Part shown: one piece after another, positions 35,569-43,785 of the stretch
Layout of the letters: each line of letters opens with the position of its first letter
Position numbering within the stretch: position 1 is the first letter of the stretch
From: Moduliflexus sp964602655
GTDB lineage: Bacteria; Moduliflexota; Moduliflexia; Moduliflexales; Moduliflexaceae
Length of the DNA: 64,000 nucleotides
Direction: 5' to 3'
Assembly: GCA_964602655.1 (NCBI GenBank)
Contig: CAZRSF010000020.1
Coordinates: 20,021-84,020, forward strand
Notes under the pieces: generated by a model
What the model was told of the DNA's origin: nothing
Database searches by the model: none
The model's input: only the letters and a program-made list of their open reading frames with translations
Program-made: the position numbers and the translations under genes

Positions 35569-36356
35569 CAGCGATTTCTGCTTCGAATAATGCCGCAGCA
35601 AGACCGATTAAGGTCGAAACCAGAAACCTTTCAGTGTCGTATAATTTGACGCCGATTGTCAGTAATGTCAATCTGACGGTCTATGAACACGAAATCTTAG
35701 GGATTATCGGCCCCGCAAATTCCGGGAAAACGTCGTTTTTGAAAGCCCTGAACCGCATGGATGATTTTACGCCGAACATGCAGGTCACCGGCGATGTGTT
35801 CTTCAATGGGCAAAACATTCGCGCCTTGAAAAATGTGTATGCGTTTCGGCGGCGCATCGGCGTGGTCTTCCCGCTTCCGGTCGGTCTGCCGCTGACGGTC
35901 TATGAAAACGTGGCGTTTGCGCCGCGTCTTGCAGGGATCAACAAAAAATCCGAATTGGACACGATTGTGGAACGCTGCTTGACCCGCGCCGCGCTGTGGG
36001 ATGAGGTCAAAAACCGCCTTAATGTGCTGGGCAGCATGTTATCCGGCGGGCAACAGCAGCGTTTGACTATCGCTCGCGCATTGGCGCAAGAACCGGAATT
36101 GTTGATGCTCGATGAGTTTTCGATTGCGGTTGATCCGGTTACGACCATGCGCATCGAAGGTGTCCTGAAAAGTCTGCGGAACGAAATGACGATTATTGTC
36201 GTGACCAACCTTGTGCAGCAGGCATATCGTCTGGCCGACCGAACCGCATTTTTCCTCAACGGAAAATGTCTGGAAGTCGGTGACACCGAGCAGATGTTCA
36301 ATGGTGATGTTCAGGAGCAATGGACGTTGGATTACATCGAAGGACGTTTTGGTTGA
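35562..36356 (+). CDS. pstB: Pst ATPase subunit 1: intact signature, but Q-loop and H-loop residues lost
   Basis: This 264-residue ABC ATPase of the PstB family has Walker A GPANSGKT at 50-57, the canonical signature LSGGQQQRL from 160 and Walker B LLMLDE with Glu185. Two catalytic switch residues are replaced: the Q-loop reads VVFPLP, with Pro104 where PstB has Gln (VFQRP), and the H-loop reads VVTNLVQQA, with Asn216 where PstB has His (VTHNM). The D-loop is also unusual (IAVDP for SALDP). Both C-terminal ends of the two PstB proteins read DYIEGRFG, showing common origin. It overlaps pstA by 7 bases. As a homodimer it should hydrolyse ATP poorly; with PstB2 it can complete one competent site. 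Confidence 0.9.
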   Translation: MVTAISASNNAAARPIKVETRNLSVSYNLTPIVSNVNLTVYEHEILGIIGPANSGKTSFLKALNRMDDFTPNMQVTGDVFFNGQNIRALKNVYAFRRRIGVVFPLPVGLPLTVYENVAFAPRLAGINKKSELDTIVERCLTRAALWDEVKNRLNVLGSMLSGGQQQRLTIARALAQEPELLMLDEFSIAVDPVTTMRIEGVLKSLRNEMTIIVVTNLVQQAYRLADRTAFFLNGKCLEVGDTEQMFNGDVQEQWTLDYIEGRFG

Positions 36357-36418
36357 GATGGAATAAACAGGAGGGCGAAAGCAGAGATTTTGCACTCCGA
36401 ATTAACGAATTGCGCGAG

Positions 36419-37219
36419 ATGAACATGGAAAAGAATATGCCGAGTATTCCTGCGCCGGAATATGCCATCCGCAGCGAGAAACTGAACCTCTGGTATGGCA
36501 CGTTTCAGGCGTTGATTGATGTCAGTTTGAAAGTCAAAAACGGGATCATTACCTCGATGATCGGGCCGTCAGGCTGCGGTAAAAGCACGTTTTTACGGTG
36601 CTGCAACCGGATTAACGAACGCATCGGATACGTCCGCGCCACCGGAGCGATTGATGTATTGGGAGCGAATATTTACGATCCCTCCGTGGAGTTGATCCAA
36701 CTTCGCAAACAGGTCGGCATGGTCTTTCAACGTCCGAATCCGTTGCCGATTTCGATTCGCGATAATGTGTTGTTCGGACTTGATCTTCATGCCAAAGGGC
36801 AAAAGATATCGAAAGCCGAGCAGGAGCAGATTGTCGAAAGCTCGCTGCGGCAAGTGCTGCTCTGGGAGTTTGTCAAAGACCGCTTAAAAGAAAAAGCGAC
36901 GAAATTATCGCTGGAAGAACAGCAAAAGCTCTGCATCGCCCGCCTGCTGCCGGTGAAGCCCTCGATTCTGCTGATGGATGAACCCTGTTCCGCGCTCGAT
37001 CCGAAAGGCACGGAAGCCGTCGAAGAACTTATTTGGAAACTGCGCGGGACGTACACGATTCTGATGGTGACGCATAACATGGCGCAAGCCCGCCGCGCCA
37101 GCGAAGAATGCGTCTTTTTGCTCTTAGGCCGCGTGGTCGAGCATCTGCCGACAGAAGAACTTTTCGTTTCACCGAAGCAGAAGGAAACAGCGGATTATAT
37201 CGAAGGCCGGTTCGGATGA
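36419..37219 (+). CDS. pstB: Pst ATPase subunit 2: intact Walker, Q- and H-loops, but degenerate signature
   Basis: This protein has about 266 residues. Walker A GPSGCGKS is at 49-56, Q-loop Gln104 lies in VFQRPNP, Walker B is LLMDEP with Glu188, D-loop SALDP follows, and His219 lies in VTHNMAQA; all are canonical for PstB. The signature that should read LSGGQQQ reads LSLEEQQ (163-169), so both glycines are missing. This is the mirror image of the neighbour's defects. The start at 36419 is chosen from homology; ATG 36425 is also possible, and no good ribosome site is visible. The frame extends upstream into pstB1. Confidence 0.88.
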   Translation: MNMEKNMPSIPAPEYAIRSEKLNLWYGTFQALIDVSLKVKNGIITSMIGPSGCGKSTFLRCCNRINERIGYVRATGAIDVLGANIYDPSVELIQLRKQVGMVFQRPNPLPISIRDNVLFGLDLHAKGQKISKAEQEQIVESSLRQVLLWEFVKDRLKEKATKLSLEEQQKLCIARLLPVKPSILLMDEPCSALDPKGTEAVEELIWKLRGTYTILMVTHNMAQARRASEECVFLLLGRVVEHLPTEELFVSPKQKETADYIEGRFG

Positions 37220-37292
37220 TTTTCCCTTTTAGGAGGGGTCTCGATAATGCCTATTCATAATCTGAACCTGACCTGAGAAAGGAGATTCTTCG

Positions 37293-38051
37293 ATGAAAGC
37301 ATATCCATTGAGTCTGTGTCTTGCTCTCGTATTGTGCCTGATAACGGCACTGCCTTCGAACGCCGAAACTGACCTGATTGCTCCGTCGCAAACCGCAACG
37401 CCAGAAGCGACGCCGCAAGAGGCTGCGACAGATAGTTTCAATTTCGAAGTGATCATGAAAAAGAGCGATGGCACGCCTTATACCGCCTGGAGCGGGCAAA
37501 TGTTTTCGGTTGCCACCGCCAAACCGGTGGACGCGGCGGCGCCGGAGCAGACGCGATTCACGCTGGAACCAGGCAATTACATGCTCATGGTGGACTTTAT
37601 GGCAGATGTGCCGGAAGACTACAAAGGGAAGCGTCCGTTCACATTTGCCGTCAAGCCGGAACAGAAAACGCTCCTGACCATCACAATCGGCGGTGAGTTC
37701 CCAAACATGGAAAAAGACATTCTCCGCACCACGAAAGGGGAAGATTACTTTAACACGCAGCTTGCCAGTCCCGAACCGCAATTGTGCAAATCTACCTGTG
37801 AAAAAGACCGGAATTGCGGCGCATATACCTATTGCTATTACACGACGAAAAAGATTGCCCGCTGTTATCTGATTCGCGGCGCAGGCACTCCCGGCCCCGC
37901 GCATCCCGGCGAAGACTGCTTTTCTGGCGTCATCCAGCGCGATCCGTCGCCGTTTCAATCTCAAATCACGCTCGAATCCTTATCAGGCCAGCCATCCTCG
38001 GCGGAAGCGACGCCAACGCCTGCGGCTTCATCCGAAGGACAGCAGTATTAG
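37293..38051 (+). CDS. Exported protein with a C-terminal PAN/apple domain
   Basis: This 252-residue protein has a cleavable signal (cleavage near the Ala-Glu at about 24-26), then a Thr/Ala/Pro-rich linker. A beta-rich domain (about 45-130: FEVIMKKSDGTPYTAWSG, LEPGNYMLMVDF) comes next. A PAN/apple-like domain (about 145-215) has six Cys in the order CKSTC, NCGAY, CYY, RCYL and DCFSG. PAN domains bind proteins or glycans. AAGGAG precedes the start. It follows pstB2 by 73 bases and could be read through from the Pst operon, but no functional link is evident. Confidence 0.8.
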   Translation: MKAYPLSLCLALVLCLITALPSNAETDLIAPSQTATPEATPQEAATDSFNFEVIMKKSDGTPYTAWSGQMFSVATAKPVDAAAPEQTRFTLEPGNYMLMVDFMADVPEDYKGKRPFTFAVKPEQKTLLTITIGGEFPNMEKDILRTTKGEDYFNTQLASPEPQLCKSTCEKDRNCGAYTYCYYTTKKIARCYLIRGAGTPGPAHPGEDCFSGVIQRDPSPFQSQITLESLSGQPSSAEATPTPAASSEGQQY

Positions 38052-38061
38052 ACTGATTTTT

Positions 38062-38141
38062 CACACCGTAAAGATGTGGGGACGCAAAGAGCGCAAGAAA
38101 ACCCGTCGAAGAAATTCTTTGCGTTTTTGTGTCTTTGCGGT
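38062..38141. repeat. Imperfect inverted repeat with AAAGACGCAAAG-type arms
   Basis: CACACCGTAAAG...GACGCAAAGAGCGCAAG pairs with ATTCTTTGCG...GTCTTTGCGGTGT. Elements built on this wording recur in many bacterial genomes. It lies directly before the AlbA_2 gene start; the frame continues into it, but translation most likely begins after it. Confidence 0.75.
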
Positions 38142-38150
38142 GTATTCGCT

Positions 38151-39188
38151 ATGAAAAAACATCCGTCAGAATGGACAGAAGACGACCTGTTGCAACTGAT
38201 TGGCCAGCCCGAATCGCTGACGCTGGAATTCACAGCTTCTGCGCGTTGCTTACCGGGTCAGGGATTTACACGGCTGCTCGGCAAAGAAATCGCGGCGTTC
38301 GCCAATGCTGAAGGCGGCGTCATTGTGCTTGGCATGAAGGAAAACCGAGGGCGACCTCGCGTCGCGCTTGGCCTCGACGACGGCATTGATCCGAGTTTGC
38401 TTTCGTTGGATCAGGTGCAGCATAGCGCCGATTTCAGTGTTCGTCCGCTGCTCGGCGGAATGCATTGCCACGCCGTGCCATTGTCCGGCAGCCGCGCCGG
38501 GCGCGTGGCGTATGTCATCGTCGTGCCGAGAGGCAGCACCGCGTATCAGGCCGGAAATTACGTCTATTATATCCGCAACGGCTCGCGCAACGAACCCGCG
38601 CCGGATCATCTCGTGCAACTGCTGATGTTTCGCGCCAATGCCGCTACCGCCGCGCTTGAACTCGGCAACTGTGAAATCCTTGCCAAAGACAAACACCACC
38701 AATATCGTTTTGATCTCGTCATCGTCAACACCGGCAAACAGAGTATCGAAGATTTCCTGTTATCGGTACGAATCACGCTCGGCAATGATGACGTGCAGCT
38801 CTGGGCGCCAACGATGTTTGTGGACAGCGAAGACGCCATTCAGGATGAACTCAAAAGCGTGGAATCCATGCTGGAAATCGGCGAAAACCCGGACGAATAC
38901 CGCCGCCATGAAATGCTGCAAGGCCCCGGCATTCCCTTCCAGAGCGGCGACGAACTCCGCTGCTCGTTCCGGCGCATCATGCAATTGCTCTATCAAGTGG
39001 ACGGCAGAAAAGTGTTCCCCCAAGATCGCCTCGTATTTCCCGGTGGCAAATGGTTGGTCGAATTCGTGCCGCAGCATGTCCATTTGCGCCAATATCAGCC
39101 GCAACTCCACTGGACGATTTACCTTGACAATGCGCCCCCCTGTTCCGGCGTGATTGACATGGGCGCGGCGTTTCCGTCGCCGTCCTGA
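38151..39188 (+). CDS. AlbA_2 (Schlafen-like) domain protein
   Basis: This protein has about 345 residues. The N-terminal domain shows the AlbA_2 pattern: ESLTLEFTASARCL, then GKEIAAFANAEGGVIVLGMKE, and a later YYIRNGSRNEPA. AlbA_2 domains occur in putative nucleic-acid-binding regulators, often in defence or stress contexts. The C-terminal half (about 180-345) is beta-rich with no recognised family. The start at 38151 is the first ATG after the repeat at 38062-38141; the open frame reaches back to 38076 through the repeat. No clear ribosome site is seen at 38151. It stands alone between the PAN and TerB-like genes. Confidence 0.8.
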   Translation: MKKHPSEWTEDDLLQLIGQPESLTLEFTASARCLPGQGFTRLLGKEIAAFANAEGGVIVLGMKENRGRPRVALGLDDGIDPSLLSLDQVQHSADFSVRPLLGGMHCHAVPLSGSRAGRVAYVIVVPRGSTAYQAGNYVYYIRNGSRNEPAPDHLVQLLMFRANAATAALELGNCEILAKDKHHQYRFDLVIVNTGKQSIEDFLLSVRITLGNDDVQLWAPTMFVDSEDAIQDELKSVESMLEIGENPDEYRRHEMLQGPGIPFQSGDELRCSFRRIMQLLYQVDGRKVFPQDRLVFPGGKWLVEFVPQHVHLRQYQPQLHWTIYLDNAPPCSGVIDMGAAFPSPS

Positions 39189-39300
39189 AGGGACGACGGG
39201 CGGGACACCACCGATGCGCCGAAAAATTTCCGAAAACCAACGATTTTTTCTTGCCATAATGCCCGCCGCGATTCAACGTCATTTCGGCGAGTTTCCCCGA

Positions 39301-39327
39301 CTTCCGAGGCCTTCGAGACCTCGGAAG
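39301..39327. repeat. Palindrome upstream of the TerB-like gene
   Basis: CTTCCGAGG and CCTCGGAAG form a 9-bp stem with a 9-base loop, in the gap between the AlbA_2 and TerB-like genes. Confidence 0.7.
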
Positions 39328-39361
39328 CCTTTCATGCCATAACGACAAGGAGATACGAACG

Positions 39362-39787
39362 ATGAGTATATCTGCCGAACACACATTGACATTGACTGAA
39401 GCCGAAGCGTTTGCGGGCGTCGTGATCGCGAGCGCAGCGTCGGATTACAAGCTGTCTGACCAGGAAGTGAAGTTTATCTATTTTATGTTTTCGCGGATGC
39501 GCCTGTTCAAAGATTGGACGACTGCGCAATATGACAACATGCTCACCAAACTCTTAGGATCGCTGAAGGAAAAACAGACGAACGAATTCCTTGATCTTTG
39601 CATCCATTCGCTGCCGCAGCCATTGCACCGCACGGCGTTTGCGGCGGCCATAGATTTGACGGTGAGCGACGGCTATCTCAGCGATGAGGAAAAAGATTTC
39701 TTGTATGAGTTGCAGCGAAAATTGAACCTTGACACGGATATTGCCAATAAAATCATTGAAGTGATTTTGATTAAGAATCGCGGATAA
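39362..39787 (+). CDS. TerB-like all-helical protein
   Basis: This 141-residue helical protein has the TerB/DjlA-N pattern: AGVVIASAASDYKLSDQEVK near the N-terminus and AAAIDLTVSDGYLSDEEKDF in the second half. Each has an acidic D-x-x-[LY]-S-D-x-E turn that in TerB-type domains binds metal. TerB domains are associated with stress and membrane-linked protein systems; the specific role here is unknown. AAGGAG precedes the start. It is followed 25 bases later by an FmdB-type zinc ribbon protein. Confidence 0.82.
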   Translation: MSISAEHTLTLTEAEAFAGVVIASAASDYKLSDQEVKFIYFMFSRMRLFKDWTTAQYDNMLTKLLGSLKEKQTNEFLDLCIHSLPQPLHRTAFAAAIDLTVSDGYLSDEEKDFLYELQRKLNLDTDIANKIIEVILIKNRG

Positions 39788-39812
39788 GCCGCGAGGAGAC
39801 GGAGGAACAGAC

Positions 39813-40325
39813 ATGCCGATTTACGAGTTTTATTGCCGGAATTGCCATACGATCTATAATTTTCTTTCCCGAACGGTCAACACCCAGAAAATTCCGAATT
39901 GCCCGACCTGTCTGGATGTGGCGTTACAGCGCAAAGTCTCGATGTTTGCTGCGATTTCCGGCGGAAAAAAAGACGAAGGCGAGGGCGGCGGGGATGCCGA
40001 TTTGCCCGCCGGATTCGATGAAGCCAAGATGGAAAAGGCGATGGGAATGCTGGCGAAGGAAGCCGAGCATTTGGACGAAAACGATCCCCGTCAGGCTGCG
40101 CAACTCATGCGGAAACTCTCGGACGCGACCGGGCTGGCAATGGGGCCCGCGATGGAAGAAGCGCTGCATCGCATGGAACGCGGCGAAGACCCGGATAGAA
40201 TCGAAGCGGAGATGGGCGACTTGTTAGAAAACGAAGAGCCGTTCTTGCTGGAAAACAAGGGGAGCGGCGCAAAAGGCGAACGCCGTTCGCGCCCGAACAT
40301 TGACGAAAAATTGTATGAATTATGA
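39813..40325 (+). CDS. FmdB-type zinc ribbon protein
   Basis: This 170-residue protein has an N-terminal zinc ribbon, MPIYEFYCRNCHTIYNF with CxxC, then a second CPTC, in the FmdB arrangement (MPxYEYxCxxC). A charged, helical, Gly-rich C-terminal extension of about 110 residues follows, longer than minimal FmdB proteins. The family is often called a putative regulatory protein, but its function is not proven. The start has GGAGGA upstream. It is probably co-transcribed with the TerB-like gene. Confidence 0.85.
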   Translation: MPIYEFYCRNCHTIYNFLSRTVNTQKIPNCPTCLDVALQRKVSMFAAISGGKKDEGEGGGDADLPAGFDEAKMEKAMGMLAKEAEHLDENDPRQAAQLMRKLSDATGLAMGPAMEEALHRMERGEDPDRIEAEMGDLLENEEPFLLENKGSGAKGERRSRPNIDEKLYEL

Positions 40326-40334
40326 AAATGAGAG

Positions 40335-40377
40335 GCGTTACACCTCACAGGTTTTCGAAACCTGTGAGGTGTAACGC
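40335..40377. repeat. Palindromic repeat, CCTCACAGGT family
   Basis: GCGTTACACCTCACAGGTTT and its exact complement flank TCG. It fills the gap between the FmdB-type and DUF3795 genes, and is related to the element at 7365-7397. Confidence 0.85.
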
Positions 40378-40384
40378 GAAAAAT

Positions 40385-40894
40385 ATGACTCCAAATAAGA
40401 CGTTAGCCGCTGTCTGCGGGCTGTTTTGCCCATCATGTGGTGTGTATCTCGCCACTCAAGAAGGCCAGGAATCATTAGAGCGCCTTGCAAAAAAAATAGG
40501 ACGAACTCCCGAAGAAATCGCCTGCGACGGCTGTCGTTCCGCCCGTCGCTTCCCATTTTGCGCAGACTGCTTCATGTTTCGCTGCGCAGGCGAAAAAGGG
40601 CTCGATTTTTGCGGCGCGTGCAACGAATTCCCATGCAAAGAGATAAAGGAATTTCAGGCTGCGCGCCCGCACCGGATCGAACTCTGGGAAAGTCAGAAGC
40701 GCATCAACGAGGTCGGCTTCGAACAATGGTTTGCTGAAATGGACGCGCATTATCGCTGCCCGCAATGCCAGGCCATCAATTCGGCCTACGACATGACTTG
40801 CCGGTCGTGCGGCGCGAGTCCGAGTTGCGCGTATGTCGCGCAGCATCAAGAGGCGATTGCGCCCTATCTTGCCCCGCAGCCAACATCGAAGTAA
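40385..40894 (+). CDS. Cys-rich DUF3795 protein
   Basis: This protein has about 169 residues. The DUF3795 part shows AAVCGLFCPSCGVYLAT, then CDGC, FCADCFMFRC and CGACNEFPC, a dense Cys set expected to bind zinc or an iron-sulphur centre. The C-terminal 45 residues form a separate zinc ribbon (YRCPQCQAINSAYDMTCRSC). Function is not known. The start at 40385 is the first ATG after the palindrome at 40335-40377; an upstream in-frame ATG (40322) would translate the palindrome. Confidence 0.82.
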   Translation: MTPNKTLAAVCGLFCPSCGVYLATQEGQESLERLAKKIGRTPEEIACDGCRSARRFPFCADCFMFRCAGEKGLDFCGACNEFPCKEIKEFQAARPHRIELWESQKRINEVGFEQWFAEMDAHYRCPQCQAINSAYDMTCRSCGASPSCAYVAQHQEAIAPYLAPQPTSK

Positions 40895-40904
40895 ACGAGT
40901 GTGC

Positions 40905-40938
40905 ATCCCTGTCAGAGTTTCGACCCCTGACAGGGATT
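40905..40938. repeat. Palindromic repeat, GGCAGGGTT family
   Basis: ATCCCTGTCAGAGTTT and an imperfect inverted copy lie between the DUF3795 and transporter genes, followed by a TTTT tract, so this copy could terminate transcription. Confidence 0.75.
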
Positions 40939-40968
40939 TTTAATTTATGTCAAAAGGACAATATTCGA

Positions 40969-42288
40969 ATGCAATTAAATGATAAAAAAGCGATTTTTGG
41001 CTGGAATATGTACGACTGGGCGAATTCGTCGTTTGCAACGACGATCATGGCAGGATTTTTTCCTGTGTTTTTTAAGGAGTTTTGGAATCCCGGAGTTGAT
41101 CCGACAATCAGCACGGCCCGTCTCGGATTAGCGAATTCGCTGACCGGCGTGTTGGTCGCGATTTTAGCGCCAGTGCTCGGCGCGATTGCCGACCGCGGCA
41201 CGGCCAAAAAGAAGTTTTTGATGTTTTTCGCCTATCTTGGCGTGTTGATGAGTTTTGGCTTGTTTTTTGCCGCCAAAGGCCAGTGGCTCTTTGCCGTGAT
41301 TTTGTATATGTTTGGCACCATCGGTTTTTCCGGCAGTTTGGTCTTTTACGATTCGCTGCTGCCGAGCGTTGTGACTGAGGATAAAATGGACGTGGTCTCC
41401 GGGTTAGGCTATGGCTACGGCTATCTCGGCGGCGGGCTGCTGTTCGCGCTGAACGTCTGGATGACCTTACAACCCGCCACGTTCGGTTTTGTGGACGCAG
41501 CGCAGGCCGTGCGATTTTCGTTTCTGTCGGTCGCGGTTTGGTGGGCGCTGTTTTCGATTCCGCTGATGATTTTTGTCAAAGAGCCGAAACGCGCTGACAC
41601 CGTCTCGAAAATGACGATGGTGCGAGATGGCGTGCGGCAGCTTCAGCACACGTTCCGCGAAATTCGCCACTTGAAAATGATCTTCCTGTTTCTCGCCGCG
41701 TACTGGCTCTATATTGACGGCGTGGACACGGTGATCCGCATGGCGGTAGATTACGGCATGTCGTTGGGTTTCGAACCGAGCGATTTGATTCTCGCGCTGC
41801 TGATCACCCAATTCGTCGGCTTTCCTGCGGCCATCGGCTTCGGCTATCTCGGCAAGAAAATCGGCGCGAAACGCGGCATTTTTCTTGCGATTGCCGTCTA
41901 TCTGTTCATCTCGATCTGGGCGGCGTTCATGAACGGGAAAAACGAATTCTACGCGCTTGCCATTGTCATCGGCTGCGTCCAGGGCGGCATTCAATCCCTC
42001 AGCCGCTCGTTTTACGCCCGCATCATTCCGGCGGACAGAGCGGCGGAGTATTTCGGCTTTTATAACATGCTCGGCAAATTCGCCACCGTCATCGGGCCGG
42101 TGTTGATGGGCGGCGTTGGCTTACTCGTCCGATACATGGGCTTCAGCAGCAACATCGCCTCGCGCGTCAGCCTATCGTCGCTCTCGCTGCTTTTTCTGAT
42201 CGGCGGCGCGTTGTTCTATTTCGTTGACGAAGAAAAAGCGGCGGCAGATATGCGCTATCTGGCGGGAAATGGCATTGACAGTCAATAA
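40969..42288 (+). CDS. MFS transporter of the UMF1 (Atg22-like) family
   Basis: This 439-residue protein has about 12 membrane helices. The N-terminus IFGWNMYDWANSSFATTIMA is the hallmark of UMF1/Atg22-like carriers, with a following PVLGAIADRGTAKKKFL (the MFS cytoplasmic loop). A second marker, QGGIQSLSRSFYARIIP, lies in the C-terminal half. Related eukaryotic Atg22 exports amino acids from the vacuole; substrates of bacterial members are mostly unknown. The start at 40969 is supported by AAAGGA about 11 bases upstream and by homology. Confidence 0.92.
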   Translation: MQLNDKKAIFGWNMYDWANSSFATTIMAGFFPVFFKEFWNPGVDPTISTARLGLANSLTGVLVAILAPVLGAIADRGTAKKKFLMFFAYLGVLMSFGLFFAAKGQWLFAVILYMFGTIGFSGSLVFYDSLLPSVVTEDKMDVVSGLGYGYGYLGGGLLFALNVWMTLQPATFGFVDAAQAVRFSFLSVAVWWALFSIPLMIFVKEPKRADTVSKMTMVRDGVRQLQHTFREIRHLKMIFLFLAAYWLYIDGVDTVIRMAVDYGMSLGFEPSDLILALLITQFVGFPAAIGFGYLGKKIGAKRGIFLAIAVYLFISIWAAFMNGKNEFYALAIVIGCVQGGIQSLSRSFYARIIPADRAAEYFGFYNMLGKFATVIGPVLMGGVGLLVRYMGFSSNIASRVSLSSLSLLFLIGGALFYFVDEEKAAADMRYLAGNGIDSQ

Positions 42289-42418
42289 CTATGCGTAACC
42301 AGTATCTTGACATTTCGCAACATACTGGCGGCTGAACGCGAGATGGCAGATTTTTTCGAACAGGATATGCGCATTGTCAGACATTACTTGGCTTTTTGGA
42401 ATGTGACAGGAGGACACC

Positions 42419-43429
42419 ATGAGAAAACAGTATCGAAAACAACGATTCTCTGCGATCATAGGAATCACATGGCTTATTCTGGCCGGGATTGCGAGAGCTT
42501 CGGCAATGGGGATGGATATTGGAATCGTCACGACGCAACAGACGCCACTTCATCTTCGCACCGGCCCAGCAATGCACTATGCCATTATTGACAAAGTTCA
42601 AAAAGGCGATCCGGTGTTGGTGGTAAAAACCATCGGCGAATGGTATCTGATTCGTGCCTATACAAGCGTTGGTGATGTGTTCGGCTATGTGAGGCGTCAA
42701 TATATCACGGTTCTTCCCAATATAACGGACGTTATGAACATCTCTGCTGATGGTTCACTTGATATTCCCGATACGTTTTTACCGGGAACCCCCGTGATCC
42801 TCCTGAAAAATGGCGACTCCACCACATGGATGACCAAAACGGTCGAACCGTTTCTCATGCAATTAGATACACCAGAAAGCCAATTAGCCTGGACACGGTT
42901 GGATGCCAGAGCCACTTCGAAGGACGTTGTTGCAGCCATCGTTGGCGACAACCTTATCGAATATCATCATGACTGGGGAACGGTTGCTGCTGAGGCGGAT
43001 AGAAAACGATTCGAACACGCATTGCAACATGCCCAATGTGCGAGGACCCGGTACTATAACCTTACTCCCATTGCAGTTATTCAAGAGATTGGAGAATGTC
43101 CTCTGAATGGTTCTGAGAAATATCGAATGGTTGAAGTCGCACAAGACCGATTTGTCAGTTTTTTTGAGCCGGATCTGTCCTGTGGAGATGATTCGCAAGG
43201 AAGTTATCGAGCGATTGCACTCTTCAACGAAGGGATCGTGACCTTTGTTGCCGGTGGGAGCGAGGCTGGAATAGATATCATTAAAGATGTCAAATTATTT
43301 CAGATCAATCAGCGTGTGCACGTGAAATATGCGTATAGCCGGTGTGGTAAAGGTATCTCCCTGAGAAAGATCAACGATATTTCAGGTCGTACCCCCATAA
43401 TTCGTTCGCTTGTTGATTTTAGTATGTAA
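42419..43429 (+). CDS. Exported SH3b-domain protein
   Basis: This 336-residue protein has a signal peptide or anchor (IIGITWLILAGIARASA) and a bacterial SH3 domain at about 33-100 (TPLHLRTGPAMHYAIIDKVQ, GDPVLVVKTIGEWYLIRAY, GYVRRQYI). SH3b domains in exported proteins commonly bind peptidoglycan peptides. The remaining 230 residues include several Cys and no family I recognise. AGGAGG lies 5 bases before the start. An attC-like structure begins 37 bases after its stop. Confidence 0.82.
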   Translation: MRKQYRKQRFSAIIGITWLILAGIARASAMGMDIGIVTTQQTPLHLRTGPAMHYAIIDKVQKGDPVLVVKTIGEWYLIRAYTSVGDVFGYVRRQYITVLPNITDVMNISADGSLDIPDTFLPGTPVILLKNGDSTTWMTKTVEPFLMQLDTPESQLAWTRLDARATSKDVVAAIVGDNLIEYHHDWGTVAAEADRKRFEHALQHAQCARTRYYNLTPIAVIQEIGECPLNGSEKYRMVEVAQDRFVSFFEPDLSCGDDSQGSYRAIALFNEGIVTFVAGGSEAGIDIIKDVKLFQINQRVHVKYAYSRCGKGISLRKINDISGRTPIIRSLVDFSM

Positions 43430-43785
43430 CGTATGACTTCAGTATATCGCGTAGCGTGTTACGATTGCCTAACGATGCGCATGAACAGCGACCAAGAAAG
43501 GCGGGCGGGGAAATTGGTTGCTGCTCTGTCCGGTTTCGGTAGCGCCCGCTCTTTCTGGCGCGTTATGCGCGGCGATACGGAGAGTCTGCCAGCATTGCGA
43601 ATGATGGTATTAAAAGAAGTGCGGCAGCAGTTTCAAGATCGCAATGTTTCGATATTTGTTTTTATAGTATCTTGCGATGCGCTACCAGTGAGCATGAAAG
43701 GAGCCTTGAGACCAAATTGCATTGTCGGAACTGTGGCGCTCGTATTGGCAGTACTTTCTGTCGTGTGTGAGCGTGATTTATTCTT
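43430..43785. other. Intergenic region holding an attC-like structure
   Basis: The region is mostly taken up by the folded site at 43467-43568. An open frame of 126 codons crosses it (43433-43813), but it runs through the palindrome, has no ribosome site and overlaps the Crp-like start, so I do not call it a gene. Confidence 0.5.
43467..43568 (+). other. Candidate integron attC site
   Basis: The outer boxes are GCCTAAC (43467-43473) and GTTATGC (43562-43568), flanked inside by complementary GC-rich words (GATGCGC and GGCGC). An inner stem pairs CCAAGAAAGGCGGGCG with CGCCCGCTCTTTCTGG, with one bulge. Length 102 bp and the box order fit attC sites. The family core GTTRRRY is not matched exactly at the second box. 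It lies just after the SH3b gene on the same strand. Confidence 0.45.
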
